In this document: one piece after another, positions 7,117 to 14,626 of the stretch | Numbering within the stretch: the stretch's first letter is position 1 | Layout of the letters: every line of letters begins with the position of its first letter | IMG/VR virus record: IMGVR_UViG_3300005086_000009 | Coordinates: 1 to 27,369 of that record | Direction: 5' to 3' (one strand) | From: a virus | DNA: 27,369 nt | Translations under genes and position numbers: made by a program | The notes under the pieces: model-generated | The model's database searches: none | Told to the model about the DNA's origin: nothing | The model's input: the letters and a program-made list of their open reading frames with translations, nothing else

Positions 7117-8654
7117 TGAGCCGACTCGGCGCATTCATCGACACCCTCATCGAGCCGTTCGCTCCGAAGCGAGCCCTGGCCCGGCGCAAGGCGCGGACGC
7201 AGTTCCAGCTCGCCGGGGGCATGTATCGCGGAGCGGACAACACCCGGCTGACCATGGACTGGATCTTGGGCCGGGACACCTCCACTCCCTCCAACTGGGA
7301 ACTCAACGCCCTGCGGCAGCGAACCCGCGACCTCAACCGCAACAATCCCATCGCATCCGGTGCCACGGACACCATCGCGCAGAACGTGGTCGGCACCGGC
7401 CTCAAGCCGCAGTCCAAGCTGCGCGCCGACCGTCTCGGCATCTCCGAGGAGAAGGCCAACGAACTGCGCAGGCAGGCCGAGTCCGTGTGGGAGGAGTGGT
7501 GTCCGATCGCTGACGCCTACGACATCCAGCATTTCGACGACATTCAGTTCATGGTCCTGTGGAAGATGGTCGAGGACGGCGAGCTCCTGGTTCTTCCGAC
7601 CTGGATTACCGATTCCTGGCGGCCGTTCGGCCGGGCCGTGGAGGTCCTCGAGATCGACCGGCTCAAGAAGCCGAGTGGTCAGAAGGATGTGCCGGAAACC
7701 GGCATCGAGCTCGACGCCATGAACCGGCCGTTCCGGTACTGGATCGAGAAGGCCAGGAAAAAGCCCGGCGACAAGATCGAGTTCTCCGGCATCACCAAAC
7801 GCGACAAGATGGGCCGTCCCAAGGTCCTGCATATCTACAATCCCAAGCGGCCCGGGCAGATGCGCGGAGTCCCCCATTTCGCGGCCCTGGTCGGTCTGTT
7901 TAAGCAGCTGGCCGACTATCTCGAAGCCGAAGTCGTGGCCGCCCGCGTGGCCGCCTGCCTGGCCGTGTTCGTCACCCACAACGAGGACGCCCTTGAGGAA
8001 GCGCTGGCCCAGGCCGATCCGGAACTGCTCGAAAAGATGGTCACCGACCGCAACTCGGGGCGGGTCCAATCCATCAAGCCGGGCATGGTCTCCCACCTGG
8101 AGTCCGGCGAATCCATCGAGGTGGTGGACCCGCGCCGCCCCGGCGACGCCTTCGAGCCCTTTGTCGCTTCCATGCTCCGGTTCATGTCCATGGCGCTGGG
8201 GCTCTCCTACGAACAGCTCACCAAGGATTTTTCCAAGACCAACTATTCGTCCGCCCGGGCAGCCCTCCTGGAGGGCCGTCGCATGTTCAAGCGCTGGCGC
8301 ACGTGGCTGGCCCGCAAGCTCTGCCAGCCCGTGTGGGAACTGGTTCTCGAGGAGGCGTGGCTGCGCGGCAAGTTCGACGCGCCCGACTTCTACGAGAAGA
8401 AGCACGAATACTGCCGCGCCCTCTGGATCGGCGGCGGCTGGGGCTGGGTGGACCCGGTGAAGGAGGTCCAGTCCTCGGATGACGCGATCGCCGCCGGCCT
8501 GTCCACCCTGGCCGACGAGTGCGCCGCCCAGGGCCGCGACTGGGAAGAGGTCCTCGAGCAGCGGGCGCGGGAAAAGGCGAAGGCCGCCGAGCTCGGCCTC
8601 GATCTTGGCATCAAGGCCAAGAAGGAAACCAAAGAGGAGAAAGAGGATGCCTAG
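7116..8654 (+). CDS. Portal protein, lambda gpB family
   Basis: Forms the dodecameric ring at one capsid vertex through which DNA enters and leaves and on which the terminase and connector dock. About 512 residues from ATG 7116, preferred over ATG 7113 because GGGAGG at 7105-7110 is then 5 bases away. Recognisable family stretches include LNALRQRTRDLNRNNPIASG near residue 65, the VVGTGLKPQ segment, IEVVDPRRPGDAFEPFV near residue 330 and the GLSYEQLTKDFSKTNYSSAR stretch near residue 365, which is a hallmark of lambda-type portals. The C-terminal tail is rich in Lys and Glu, as often seen. Length fits the family (lambda gpB is 533). The stop codon overlaps the protease gene start. Confidence 0.94.
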   Translation: MSRLGAFIDTLIEPFAPKRALARRKARTQFQLAGGMYRGADNTRLTMDWILGRDTSTPSNWELNALRQRTRDLNRNNPIASGATDTIAQNVVGTGLKPQSKLRADRLGISEEKANELRRQAESVWEEWCPIADAYDIQHFDDIQFMVLWKMVEDGELLVLPTWITDSWRPFGRAVEVLEIDRLKKPSGQKDVPETGIELDAMNRPFRYWIEKARKKPGDKIEFSGITKRDKMGRPKVLHIYNPKRPGQMRGVPHFAALVGLFKQLADYLEAEVVAARVAACLAVFVTHNEDALEEALAQADPELLEKMVTDRNSGRVQSIKPGMVSHLESGESIEVVDPRRPGDAFEPFVASMLRFMSMALGLSYEQLTKDFSKTNYSSARAALLEGRRMFKRWRTWLARKLCQPVWELVLEEAWLRGKFDAPDFYEKKHEYCRALWIGGGWGWVDPVKEVQSSDDAIAAGLSTLADECAAQGRDWEEVLEQRAREKAKAAELGLDLGIKAKKETKEEKEDA

Positions 8655-10029
8655 CGAATTTCGACACCCCCGCGCGGTCGGGAACCTGATCTCCGGGGCC
8701 TGGGCCCTGCATCCGGACAAGCTGGCCGAGTTCGATGTCCTGTTCCAGAACTACGTCCGGGACGGCAAGGGCTTGGTCGAGGCCTTCGAGGCAAAGGCCA
8801 CGCAGCGCCCCGCCGAACCGGAACCCTACCAGGTCAGGGAAGGCGTGGCCGTCATCCCCGTGGAGGGCACCATCGCCAGGCGCATGAACATGTTCATGCG
8901 CTTTTCCGGCGGCACGTCCACGGAGCTGCTCCGCAAGGATATCGAAACGGCTGCGGCGGATCCCGATGTCGAGGCCATTCTTCTCGAAGTGGACTCCCCC
9001 GGCGGCAGCGTCCACGGCCTGGCCGAACTGAACGAGGCTATCGGCAACGTGGAAAAGCCCATCGTCGTGTTCGCCGCCGAGCTCATGGCCAGCGCCGCCT
9101 ACTGGATCGGCTCCGCAGCGGCCAGAATCGTGGCTTCGCCCTCGGCCGAGATCGGGTCCATCGGCGTGGCCATGCTCCATGTGGACAAGAGCAAGCAGCT
9201 CGAAAGCGCCGGCGTCAAGGCCACCTGGCTGACTGCCGGGAAATACAAACGCATCGTGACCAACGTCGAGCCCCTGAGCCGGGAGGGCCAGGATTACCTC
9301 CAGGGGATGCTCGACCACTACTACTCCCTGTTCGTGGACGCGGTGGCGGACAACCGCGGGGTATCGACGGAAACCGTCCTTGAGAAGATGGCGGACGGGA
9401 AAATTTTCATCGGCGAACAGGCACTCACGGCCGGGCTCGTCGACGAGATTGGCGACATGGAGACCGCTCTGGCCCTGGCCAGGCAGCTCGCAACCACAAC
9501 CCAAGGAGGCAGCACAATGCCCACTCCCAAGCAGAGCGCGCCGGAAGGGCCGGACACCAACGGCCTGGACTACGCGTCCCTGTCTGTCGAGCAGCTCGAG
9601 GAACACCGCCCCGATCTGGTCGAACAGCTGACGGCAAGAGGCAAGGCCGAGGGTGTCGAGGAAGGCACCAAGGTCGAACGCAAGCGCGTGATCACCATCA
9701 TCGAGGCCGATGGCGACCAGCAGGTGGCTCTGGACTGCATCAACGACGGCACCAGCGCCGCCGACGCCGGCATGAAGTTTTTCCAGGCCGAGAAGGCCAA
9801 GCGCAGCAACGCGCTGAAGGAAATGGCGGAGGAAGCTCCGGAGGCGGTCGGCGCTGTCGAGCCCGACGAATCCGTGCCGGACGCCGAGTCCAAGACCCCC
9901 GACCGCGAACTGGCCGCCAAGGCCGCCAAGCTGGCCGCCGAGGAAGGCATCTCCGTAACCGAAGCCCAGGACAAGGTCCTGGCCAAGGATCCGGATCTCA
10001 AGAAACGTTTGAAGGAATCCCTGGTCTAG
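8647..10029 (+). CDS. Head maturation protease (S49, gpC-like) with C-terminal scaffold
   Basis: Serine-lysine protease that processes prohead proteins, fused to a scaffolding tail. The start at ATG 8647 overlaps the portal stop and follows an AAAGAGGAG SD. The 460-residue product carries an S49/SppA domain at about residues 65-285: DSPGGSVHGLAEL near 116-128 forms the oxyanion region, Ser149 in MASAAYW is the likely nucleophile and Lys201 in TAGKYKR, 52 residues later, the likely general base (the same spacing as in lambda gpC, 166 and 218). Residues 291-460 are acidic, helical and Ala/Glu/Lys-rich, as expected for a scaffold. A strong internal start makes that part separately (see 9517). 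Same design as lambda C/Nu3. Confidence 0.93.
   Translation: MPSEFRHPRAVGNLISGAWALHPDKLAEFDVLFQNYVRDGKGLVEAFEAKATQRPAEPEPYQVREGVAVIPVEGTIARRMNMFMRFSGGTSTELLRKDIETAAADPDVEAILLEVDSPGGSVHGLAELNEAIGNVEKPIVVFAAELMASAAYWIGSAAARIVASPSAEIGSIGVAMLHVDKSKQLESAGVKATWLTAGKYKRIVTNVEPLSREGQDYLQGMLDHYYSLFVDAVADNRGVSTETVLEKMADGKIFIGEQALTAGLVDEIGDMETALALARQLATTTQGGSTMPTPKQSAPEGPDTNGLDYASLSVEQLEEHRPDLVEQLTARGKAEGVEEGTKVERKRVITIIEADGDQQVALDCINDGTSAADAGMKFFQAEKAKRSNALKEMAEEAPEAVGAVEPDESVPDAESKTPDRELAAKAAKLAAEEGISVTEAQDKVLAKDPDLKKRLKESLV
9517..10029 (+). CDS. Nested capsid scaffold protein (Nu3-like internal start)
   Basis: In-frame internal gene within the protease gene, giving a 170-residue protein identical to its C-terminus. 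Evidence for a real start is AAGGAGG at 9503-9509, seven bases before ATG 9517, one of the best SD sites in the window and placed exactly at the boundary between protease and scaffold parts. The product is acidic and predicted helical (VEQLEEHRPDLVEQLTARGK, then ELAAKAAKLAAEEGISVTEA), with a basic end KKRLKESLV that could bind capsid protein. In lambda, Nu3 is made the same way inside C and scaffolds the prohead before removal. Expected in excess over the protease. Confidence 0.8.
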   Translation: MPTPKQSAPEGPDTNGLDYASLSVEQLEEHRPDLVEQLTARGKAEGVEEGTKVERKRVITIIEADGDQQVALDCINDGTSAADAGMKFFQAEKAKRSNALKEMAEEAPEAVGAVEPDESVPDAESKTPDRELAAKAAKLAAEEGISVTEAQDKVLAKDPDLKKRLKESLV

Positions 10030-10055
10030 CGGCCACATTCCCGGAGGAAACAACC

Positions 10056-10442
10056 ATGGCTTATTCCGCACCCGGAATCGACCTGAGCTTCGTTGCTGCC
10101 GAGGATCTGTCCGGTCATCAGTACCGGTTCGTGACGCTGGCCGGCGACGAGGATGTCCAGATGTCCAACGCGGCCACCGACTGGCCCGTGGGCATCCTGC
10201 AGAACAACCCCGAGGCGGGGGAGACCGCAGTCGTGCGCGTCTCCGGCGTCTCCAAGCTGGCCGCCGGCGCAGGTGGCCTGTCCCGCGCGGACAAGGTCAA
10301 GATCGAGCACGTCTCGACCAGCGACAACGGCAAGGGCATCGCAGCCGACACGGCTGCCGACAACGTGCGCGCCCGCGTGCTCATGGCCGCCCCGTCCGAG
10401 GACGACGTGGCCACCGTCCTGCTCGTGGACGCCGAGTTCTAG
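10056..10442 (+). CDS. Head decoration / capsid stabilising protein
   Basis: A 128-residue, beta-rich protein between scaffold and major capsid genes, the position of lambda gpD. It starts at ATG 10056 after GGAGG at 10041-10045. Composition is Ala, Val and Asp rich without cysteine. The pattern RFVTLAGDEDVQMSNAATD then PVGILQNNPEAGETAVVRVS resembles DUF2190-like capsid decoration proteins, which bind the outside of the expanded capsid and hold it against DNA pressure. A trimeric spike role like gpD would fit, but function is inferred from order and general resemblance. Confidence 0.72.
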   Translation: MAYSAPGIDLSFVAAEDLSGHQYRFVTLAGDEDVQMSNAATDWPVGILQNNPEAGETAVVRVSGVSKLAAGAGGLSRADKVKIEHVSTSDNGKGIAADTAADNVRARVLMAAPSEDDVATVLLVDAEF

Positions 10443-10473
10443 CGCAGCAACCGATAACAACGAGGTAACAATC

Positions 10474-11487
10474 ATGCCTACCCCGACTTCCAAAGACGTG
10501 CATGTCGATGCTGCGCTTTCCAACGTCAGCATCCGCCATCGCCCGCAGAAGTTCATCGCGGAACGCATCTTCCCCTCCATCAAGGTGGAGAAGTCCAGCG
10601 ACTACTATTACGAGTTCCTGCGCGGCGCGTTCTACGCCATCATCGCCGGTCGCCGCGGGCCCGGCTCCAACGCCAAGCGCTCCGGCTACAAGATCGCGAC
10701 GCAGAAATACTCCTGCGACGAGATCGCGCTCGCCCACGAGGTGCCCATCGAGACGATCCGCCGGGCGGACAACCCGCTCAAGCCGCTCGAAACCGGCACC
10801 CACTTCGCGTCCAACGCCGTCCTGCTCAAGAAGGACGTGGACCTGGCCACCATCATCATGAACACCGGCAACTGGACCAACACCGAGGACATCGCCGGCG
10901 GCTGGGCCCCCACCGACGCCACCAACACGTTCTACTCCGACATCCTGGACGGCAAGGAAGCCGTCAAGCAGGCCATCGGCGTCTACCCGAACGTCCTGAC
11001 CGTCGACTTCACCACCTTCAAGAAGGCCAAGCAATGCTCCCCGCTGCTGGACCGCATCAAGTACAGCGGCACCCAGGGCAAGCCCGCGGACGTCACCCCG
11101 TCCATGATCGCCGCCCTGTTCGAGCTGGAAGAGGTCATCATCGCCGATTCGGTCTACTCGGACGCCGAGGAAACCGTGGCCGGCGACGAGTTCAACATCG
11201 TCAATCCGTGGGAAGTGAACACGGGCAAGGGCTCCGCCCTGCTGTCCTACCGTCCCCCGGCGGGCGAGGGCGCCATCGACGTGCCGAGCGCCGGCTACAT
11301 CTTCAACGAGATCCTGACCGGCGACGACATCCCGGACGAGATCCTCGAGCAGGAAGCCACCCGCATCGTGCGCAAGTGGTGGGAAAAGAGCCCGAAGCAG
11401 TGGGTTGTCGAGTGCGCCGAGTCCTACGACATGAAGATCTGCTGCCCGCACGCCGGCTTCCTCTTCTACGACACCATCCTGACCTAG
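10474..11487 (+). CDS. Major capsid protein (gpE-like)
   Basis: Main shell protein, expected to have the HK97 fold. The start is ATG 10474 with GAGGT at 10462-10466; the reading frame is open further upstream but that part has no coding character. The 337-residue length is close to lambda gpE (341). Features typical of lambda-type capsids are the early FIAERIFPSIKVEKSSDYYYEF segment, which would be the N-arm and E-loop region, RRADNPLKPLETGTHFASNA in the middle and a W-rich tail before the end. GC-ending codons dominate, as expected for a highly expressed gene in this genome. The neighbours (scaffold and decoration protein before, small head protein after) match a lambda D-E-FI order. Confidence 0.9.
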   Translation: MPTPTSKDVHVDAALSNVSIRHRPQKFIAERIFPSIKVEKSSDYYYEFLRGAFYAIIAGRRGPGSNAKRSGYKIATQKYSCDEIALAHEVPIETIRRADNPLKPLETGTHFASNAVLLKKDVDLATIIMNTGNWTNTEDIAGGWAPTDATNTFYSDILDGKEAVKQAIGVYPNVLTVDFTTFKKAKQCSPLLDRIKYSGTQGKPADVTPSMIAALFELEEVIIADSVYSDAEETVAGDEFNIVNPWEVNTGKGSALLSYRPPAGEGAIDVPSAGYIFNEILTGDDIPDEILEQEATRIVRKWWEKSPKQWVVECAESYDMKICCPHAGFLFYDTILT

Positions 11488-11499
11488 AGGAGCTGACCA

Positions 11500-11802
11500 A
11501 TGGCCAAGAACGCAAAGATCGGCGACTACGTCACCCACGGCGAGGAGACCTGGAAGCTCAATGCCGAGCTGCCGGGCGGCAAGTTCCGCCTCATGTCCCT
11601 GGACGGCAAGCGGACCACGGTTGTCCGTGCGCAGCCCAAGGCCGGAAAGGCCCCCGAAGTCCCCGCCGACGTCCAGACCCGGCTCGACGAGCTGGAAGCC
11701 GCCTACACCTCCCTCAAGGACGCCGTCCTTGAACTCGACCTCGAGGCCCCCTCTCTCAAGGACTCCGTTGTGGAGATCCAGGAGAGCCTGAAAACCGAAT
11801 AG
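11500..11802 (+). CDS. Small head protein, possibly FI-like
   Basis: A 100-residue protein starting at ATG 11500 after GAGGAG at 11487-11492, directly behind the major capsid gene. The first 50 residues (GDYVTHGEETWKLNAELPGGKFRLMSLDGKRTTVVRA) look like a small beta barrel; the rest is a predicted helix with leucine spacing (LDELEAAYTSLKDAVLELDLEAPSLKDSVVEIQESL), likely a coiled coil. The place is that of lambda FI, which helps terminase dock on proheads, and both are small acidic proteins, but I see no sequence identity to support homology. Treat as a head-assembly accessory of unknown function. Confidence 0.75.
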   Translation: MAKNAKIGDYVTHGEETWKLNAELPGGKFRLMSLDGKRTTVVRAQPKAGKAPEVPADVQTRLDELEAAYTSLKDAVLELDLEAPSLKDSVVEIQESLKTE

Positions 11803-11820
11803 AACGCCTTAACCACCATC

Positions 11821-11872
11821 CTCCTCGAGGGCGGCCCGGTCTCACCGTTACCGGCCGGGCCGCCTGGAGGAG
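11821..11872 (+). promoter_or_regulatory. Strong GC-rich hairpin between head and lysis genes
   Basis: GGCGGCCCGG (11830-11839) pairs perfectly with CCGGGCCGCC (11855-11864). Beyond a small internal loop, CTCCTC (11821-11826) pairs with GAGGAG (11867-11872), giving 16 pairs in total. No T-run follows, so it is not a typical intrinsic terminator. It may act as an attenuator, pause or RNA-stability element that lowers lysis-gene expression relative to capsid. Confidence 0.6.
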
Positions 11873-11892
11873 ACGGCGACAGGAAACAGCGC

Positions 11893-12360
11893 ATGAACCC
11901 CATCAACTGGATATGCACCATGCTGGATCAGGTTACTTTCAAATCGTGCTGCGCGGCGGCTCTCGGCATCTTCGGGTGGATGCTCGGGGGGATAGATCTG
12001 CCGTTCAAGGCGCTGATGCTGCTCTTTGTCGCCGACTACGCCCTCGGCTTCACGCGGGCGCTTCGTGGCCGGTGCCTCAGCGTGACCAAGATCAAGCGTG
12101 GCATCTACAAGTTCATCCTGTACGCCGTGGCCGTCATGGTCGCCAATTTTCTCGACATGGCTTCCAACGGAGCCATCCCATGGCTCGACAGCCCGGCGCG
12201 CGACTTCATGATCTGTTACCTCGCCGTGTGCGAGTTTCTGTCCGTCTCCGTTCATCTCGCCGCCCTGGGCATCCGCATGCCTCTGTGGCTGCTTTCCCGA
12301 GTGGAGAGATTCCGCGACGTGGCCGAGACCGGCGACTGCAAGGGGGCGATGAATGATTAG
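11893..12360 (+). CDS. Phage holin family membrane protein
   Basis: Predicted inner-membrane holin, 155 residues, that would accumulate and form lesions to time lysis. The start is ATG 11893 with AGGA at 11881-11884. Hydrophobic segments lie at about residues 18-34, 36-54, 72-90 and 104-128; a basic stretch, RALRGRCLSVTKIKRG, at 55-70 separates the first pair from the second. The VADYALGFTRAL and KRGIYKFILYAVAVMVANFLD pattern is characteristic of the phage lysis holin family that includes TcdE-like proteins (Holin_4). The C-terminus ends in a charged cytoplasmic tail. It lies just before a DUF5675 gene and overlaps its start, so both are probably translated together. The strong upstream hairpin may limit its expression. 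Confidence 0.82.
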   Translation: MNPINWICTMLDQVTFKSCCAAALGIFGWMLGGIDLPFKALMLLFVADYALGFTRALRGRCLSVTKIKRGIYKFILYAVAVMVANFLDMASNGAIPWLDSPARDFMICYLAVCEFLSVSVHLAALGIRMPLWLLSRVERFRDVAETGDCKGAMND

Positions 12361-12769
12361 CCGCGCCGAACTCATCCGCGACGTCATGGACGAGCGGGTC
12401 TCCATGGGCAAGCTGTTTCTTTACGACGAAGAAGGCGGAGTCGTTCAGCGCCATGAGACGCTGGAGAATCCCTGGATGGACAACGTCCAGACCATCTCCT
12501 GCATTCCGGCCGGAGAGTACGTCTGCCGCCGGGTGATTTCGCCCAAATACGGCGAGACCTTCGAAATCACCGGCGTGGAAGGTCGCACCCACATCCTTTT
12601 TCACTGGGGGAACTACCCCAGCAACACCGAGGGCTGCGTCCTGCTCGGCACGAGCCGCGCGGTTGAAGTCCCTGCGGTGTGGTCCAGCAAGGCGGCGCAC
12701 GCCGAGTTCATGGAAGCGACCAGGGACGTAAACGAATTCCATCTCACTATCTACGAGGAGGCAGCATGA
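12353..12769 (+). CDS. DUF5675 protein, possible cell-wall lysis enzyme
   Basis: A 138-residue protein in the endolysin position between two holin-like genes. The start at ATG 12353 overlaps the holin stop, with AGGGGG at 12341-12346. Family-typical stretches are ETLENPWMDNVQTISCIPAGEY near residues 35-56 and EGRTHILFHWGN then NTEGCVLLG at 77-99. His80, His84 and Cys95 form a pattern reminiscent of the His/Cys active site of L,D-transpeptidases, where a histidine lies before a conserved GC motif. DUF5675 proteins are commonly found in phage lysis cassettes, but to my knowledge their activity has not been settled. No signal peptide is seen, so export would need the holin. Peptidoglycan attack is inference from place and residues. 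Confidence 0.75.
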   Translation: MISRAELIRDVMDERVSMGKLFLYDEEGGVVQRHETLENPWMDNVQTISCIPAGEYVCRRVISPKYGETFEITGVEGRTHILFHWGNYPSNTEGCVLLGTSRAVEVPAVWSSKAAHAEFMEATRDVNEFHLTIYEEAA

Positions 12770-13164
12770 TTGGTGTCCTTACATCTCTTGGGTCTCTCAT
12801 CATCGGCGGAGTGACCGATTGGTTCAAAGGCAAGCAGGAGATAGCCAAGGCCGAGACCGAAAACCGGGTCAGGATGCTCAAGGATGAGCAAAACCACAAC
12901 CACGAGTGGGAGATGAAGCAGATCGCCGGAGCCGGTTGGAAGGACGACATCCTTTTCTATGCCGTGCTCGGTCTGTGGGTCTGGTCGGCTTTTGACCCTG
13001 AAAGCGCTGCCAAGGTGTTCCACACCTGGGAAACCACCATGCCGGACTACATCATCGAGATCACGTCCTGGCTGGTGGCCGCCGTGCTTGGCGTCAAGAA
13101 GATCGGCGATTATCTGCCGGGCGCTATCCGAGGCATTCGGGATGCCGTGAAGGGGGACAAGTGA
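12766..13164 (+). CDS. 3TM holin-like membrane protein
   Basis: A 132-residue protein starting at ATG 12766 after GAGGAGG at 12755-12761, overlapping the previous stop. Hydrophobic stretches lie at about 1-18, 62-78 and 95-115; between the first and second is a charged helix (KQEIAKAETENRVRMLKDEQ). The GAGWKDDILFYAVLGLWVW segment followed by a second membrane pass and a basic end resembles the three-TM holin family found in gene-transfer agents and Pseudomonas phages (PF11351 type). It could serve as a second holin, an antiholin or a spanin-like partner. Its stop codon overlaps the next start (GTGA). Confidence 0.65.
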   Translation: MIGVLTSLGSLIIGGVTDWFKGKQEIAKAETENRVRMLKDEQNHNHEWEMKQIAGAGWKDDILFYAVLGLWVWSAFDPESAAKVFHTWETTMPDYIIEITSWLVAAVLGVKKIGDYLPGAIRGIRDAVKGDK

Positions 13165-13517
13165 CCGAGTTCACCTCTGCCGCAGACACCGTCCTCTCCC
13201 AGTTCGGGCGCGAGGTGGAATTCACCCGTAGCGGCGAGGATCCCCTCGATCCGTTTGACGCCGTGGTCCTGGACTACGGCTACGGACCGACTCCGCCCGG
13301 GTGGGCCGGTGATCCGTTCTTCGAGGGCGAGGCGCACCACGTGGAGATCAAGGTGCGGCCCGCCGACGTCGGCGCGGAACCGACCGCCGATGATACTTTC
13401 CTGTTCGATGGGCACGAGTGCGAGATTCGGACCGTCCATCCCATCCCGCCAGCCTCCTCCGAGACTTCCTGGTGGGTGTGCCGATGCGTGGCCGGGCAGC
13501 GGGGGACGTTCCGATGA
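13161..13517 (+). CDS. Head-tail joining protein (head closure)
   Basis: A 118-residue protein from GTG 13161, which overlaps the previous stop and follows AGGGGG at 13151-13156. Predicted beta-rich, with a long loop rich in Pro and Gly (YGYGPTPPGWAGDPFFEGE) in the middle and a two-strand end (DDTFLFDGHECEIRTVHPI). That layout and its position before gp10-like and tail-terminator-like genes fit a head-closure ring protein of the lambda FII or SPP1 gp16 type, which binds the connector and gives the tail docking site. There are two cysteines near the end without a metal motif. The call relies on order and shape more than on recognised residues. Confidence 0.6.
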   Translation: MTEFTSAADTVLSQFGREVEFTRSGEDPLDPFDAVVLDYGYGPTPPGWAGDPFFEGEAHHVEIKVRPADVGAEPTADDTFLFDGHECEIRTVHPIPPASSETSWWVCRCVAGQRGTFR

Positions 13518-14149
13518 GCCTGGACACCGTCAACATCAAGGGGCGGAACTACTCGTTCAGCGATGCCAAGACCGGGACCATGGTCACCGTGCGGGACGGG
13601 GTCACGCCGTTTCTGACCTACCTAGCCAAGTCGTTCCCCAAGGAATTCACCAAGGCCCTGGGGTCGGTCGGATGGTGGTTGCGCAAACGCATCCAGGACG
13701 CGGCCTACGAGGAGAATCCGCCGCATACCAACTGGCCGCCGCTGTCCGACATCCAACGGTTGCGCACCCTGGACGACGTCAAGCGCGAACGGTTGGGCAA
13801 GAGCCTCCGCACCCCGGCAACCCATGCCTTCGGCGCCCTGGTCAAGGCGGTGGGCTACAAGCGCGACAAGACGCTCATGCGGGTGCGGGTCGGGTGGCTG
13901 TCGTCGTCCGCCGCCTCCAAGGCGGCCAAGCTGCAAGCCGGGTTCTCCACCCAGGTCACGGGCAAGATGAAACGATTTTTCGCTGCCTCCGGGCTGGGCA
14001 TCCCCAAGGGCGCCACCATCGAGACCAAGGGGCGCGAGCTGATCCGCCCTGTGTTCGAGGACTCCCGTGAAGAGATCGGGCGGCGCATCGAGACGAAGAT
14101 TTCCGAATACCTTGGCCGGAGCGAAAGCCGCTTCGGCAAGGCTGCATAG
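13514..14149 (+). CDS. Tail completion / minor tail protein (gpZ or HK97 gp10-like)
   Basis: A 211-residue basic protein. The start is ATG 13514, overlapping the previous stop, with GGGGGA at 13501-13506. It contains WWLRKRIQDAAYEENPPHTNWPPLSD, where a long helix is followed by a proline-rich turn, then a helical stretch with many Lys and Arg, and a final charged helix REEIGRRIETKISEYLG. Such proteins, called HK97 gp10-like, virion-morphogenesis or gpZ-like, act at the upper end of the tail before joining to the head. The gene is placed exactly where lambda has Z (after FII, before U). Function from context and general look. Confidence 0.65.
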   Translation: MSLDTVNIKGRNYSFSDAKTGTMVTVRDGVTPFLTYLAKSFPKEFTKALGSVGWWLRKRIQDAAYEENPPHTNWPPLSDIQRLRTLDDVKRERLGKSLRTPATHAFGALVKAVGYKRDKTLMRVRVGWLSSSAASKAAKLQAGFSTQVTGKMKRFFAASGLGIPKGATIETKGRELIRPVFEDSREEIGRRIETKISEYLGRSESRFGKAA

Positions 14150-14158
14150 GAGACGGAC

Positions 14159-14617
14159 ATGGACTTTACCGACAGCTGCGACATCGCCACCGCCTGGTAC
14201 GAAGGTTTGCTTTCGTCCGTGGAGGTCAACGATTTCTGCGAAGCGGAGTTCGGATGCAAGCCGAGCCTCTTCCTGGATTTCGATCCGCGCGATCCGGAGG
14301 GCAGCCGCGACGCGCCCTTCATCGGGGTCATCCCCATTTCGGACCGGGATGGCGAGGAGATCGAGATGGGGGCGCACGTGGTCATGGTGGTGCTGGGCAT
14401 CAATGACAAAGCCAAGACGTCCGACGACGACGGGCGCGGCGTTCGATACCGGGGCGGCCAGACCCTCAAACGGATGGAAGCCATCGTCCGCGGCTATTTG
14501 TCCGCGCTGGAATACCCCCTGTCGGACTGGCAGGCCGAGAAGTCCAACCCCGGCAGGGGCTACTTCGAGCGGCACATTTTCATCACCGTCAACATCCCCA
14601 ACACGTTGGGGCTTTAG
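14159..14617 (+). CDS. Tail terminator protein (gpU-like position)
   Basis: A 152-residue acidic protein starting at ATG 14159 after AGGAGA at 14148-14153. Mixed alpha/beta pattern with a central beta hairpin (GAHVVMVVLGINDK), a helix (GGQTLKRMEAIVRGYLSALEY) and a last strand (RHIFITVNIPNTLGL). This matches the outline of the tail-terminator fold, which caps the tail tube and stops its polymerisation. It lies directly before the tail tube gene, the same order as lambda U-V. Sequence alone does not let me name the family, so homology is inferred. Confidence 0.6.
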   Translation: MDFTDSCDIATAWYEGLLSSVEVNDFCEAEFGCKPSLFLDFDPRDPEGSRDAPFIGVIPISDRDGEEIEMGAHVVMVVLGINDKAKTSDDDGRGVRYRGGQTLKRMEAIVRGYLSALEYPLSDWQAEKSNPGRGYFERHIFITVNIPNTLGL

Positions 14618-14626
14618 GAGGCGACC

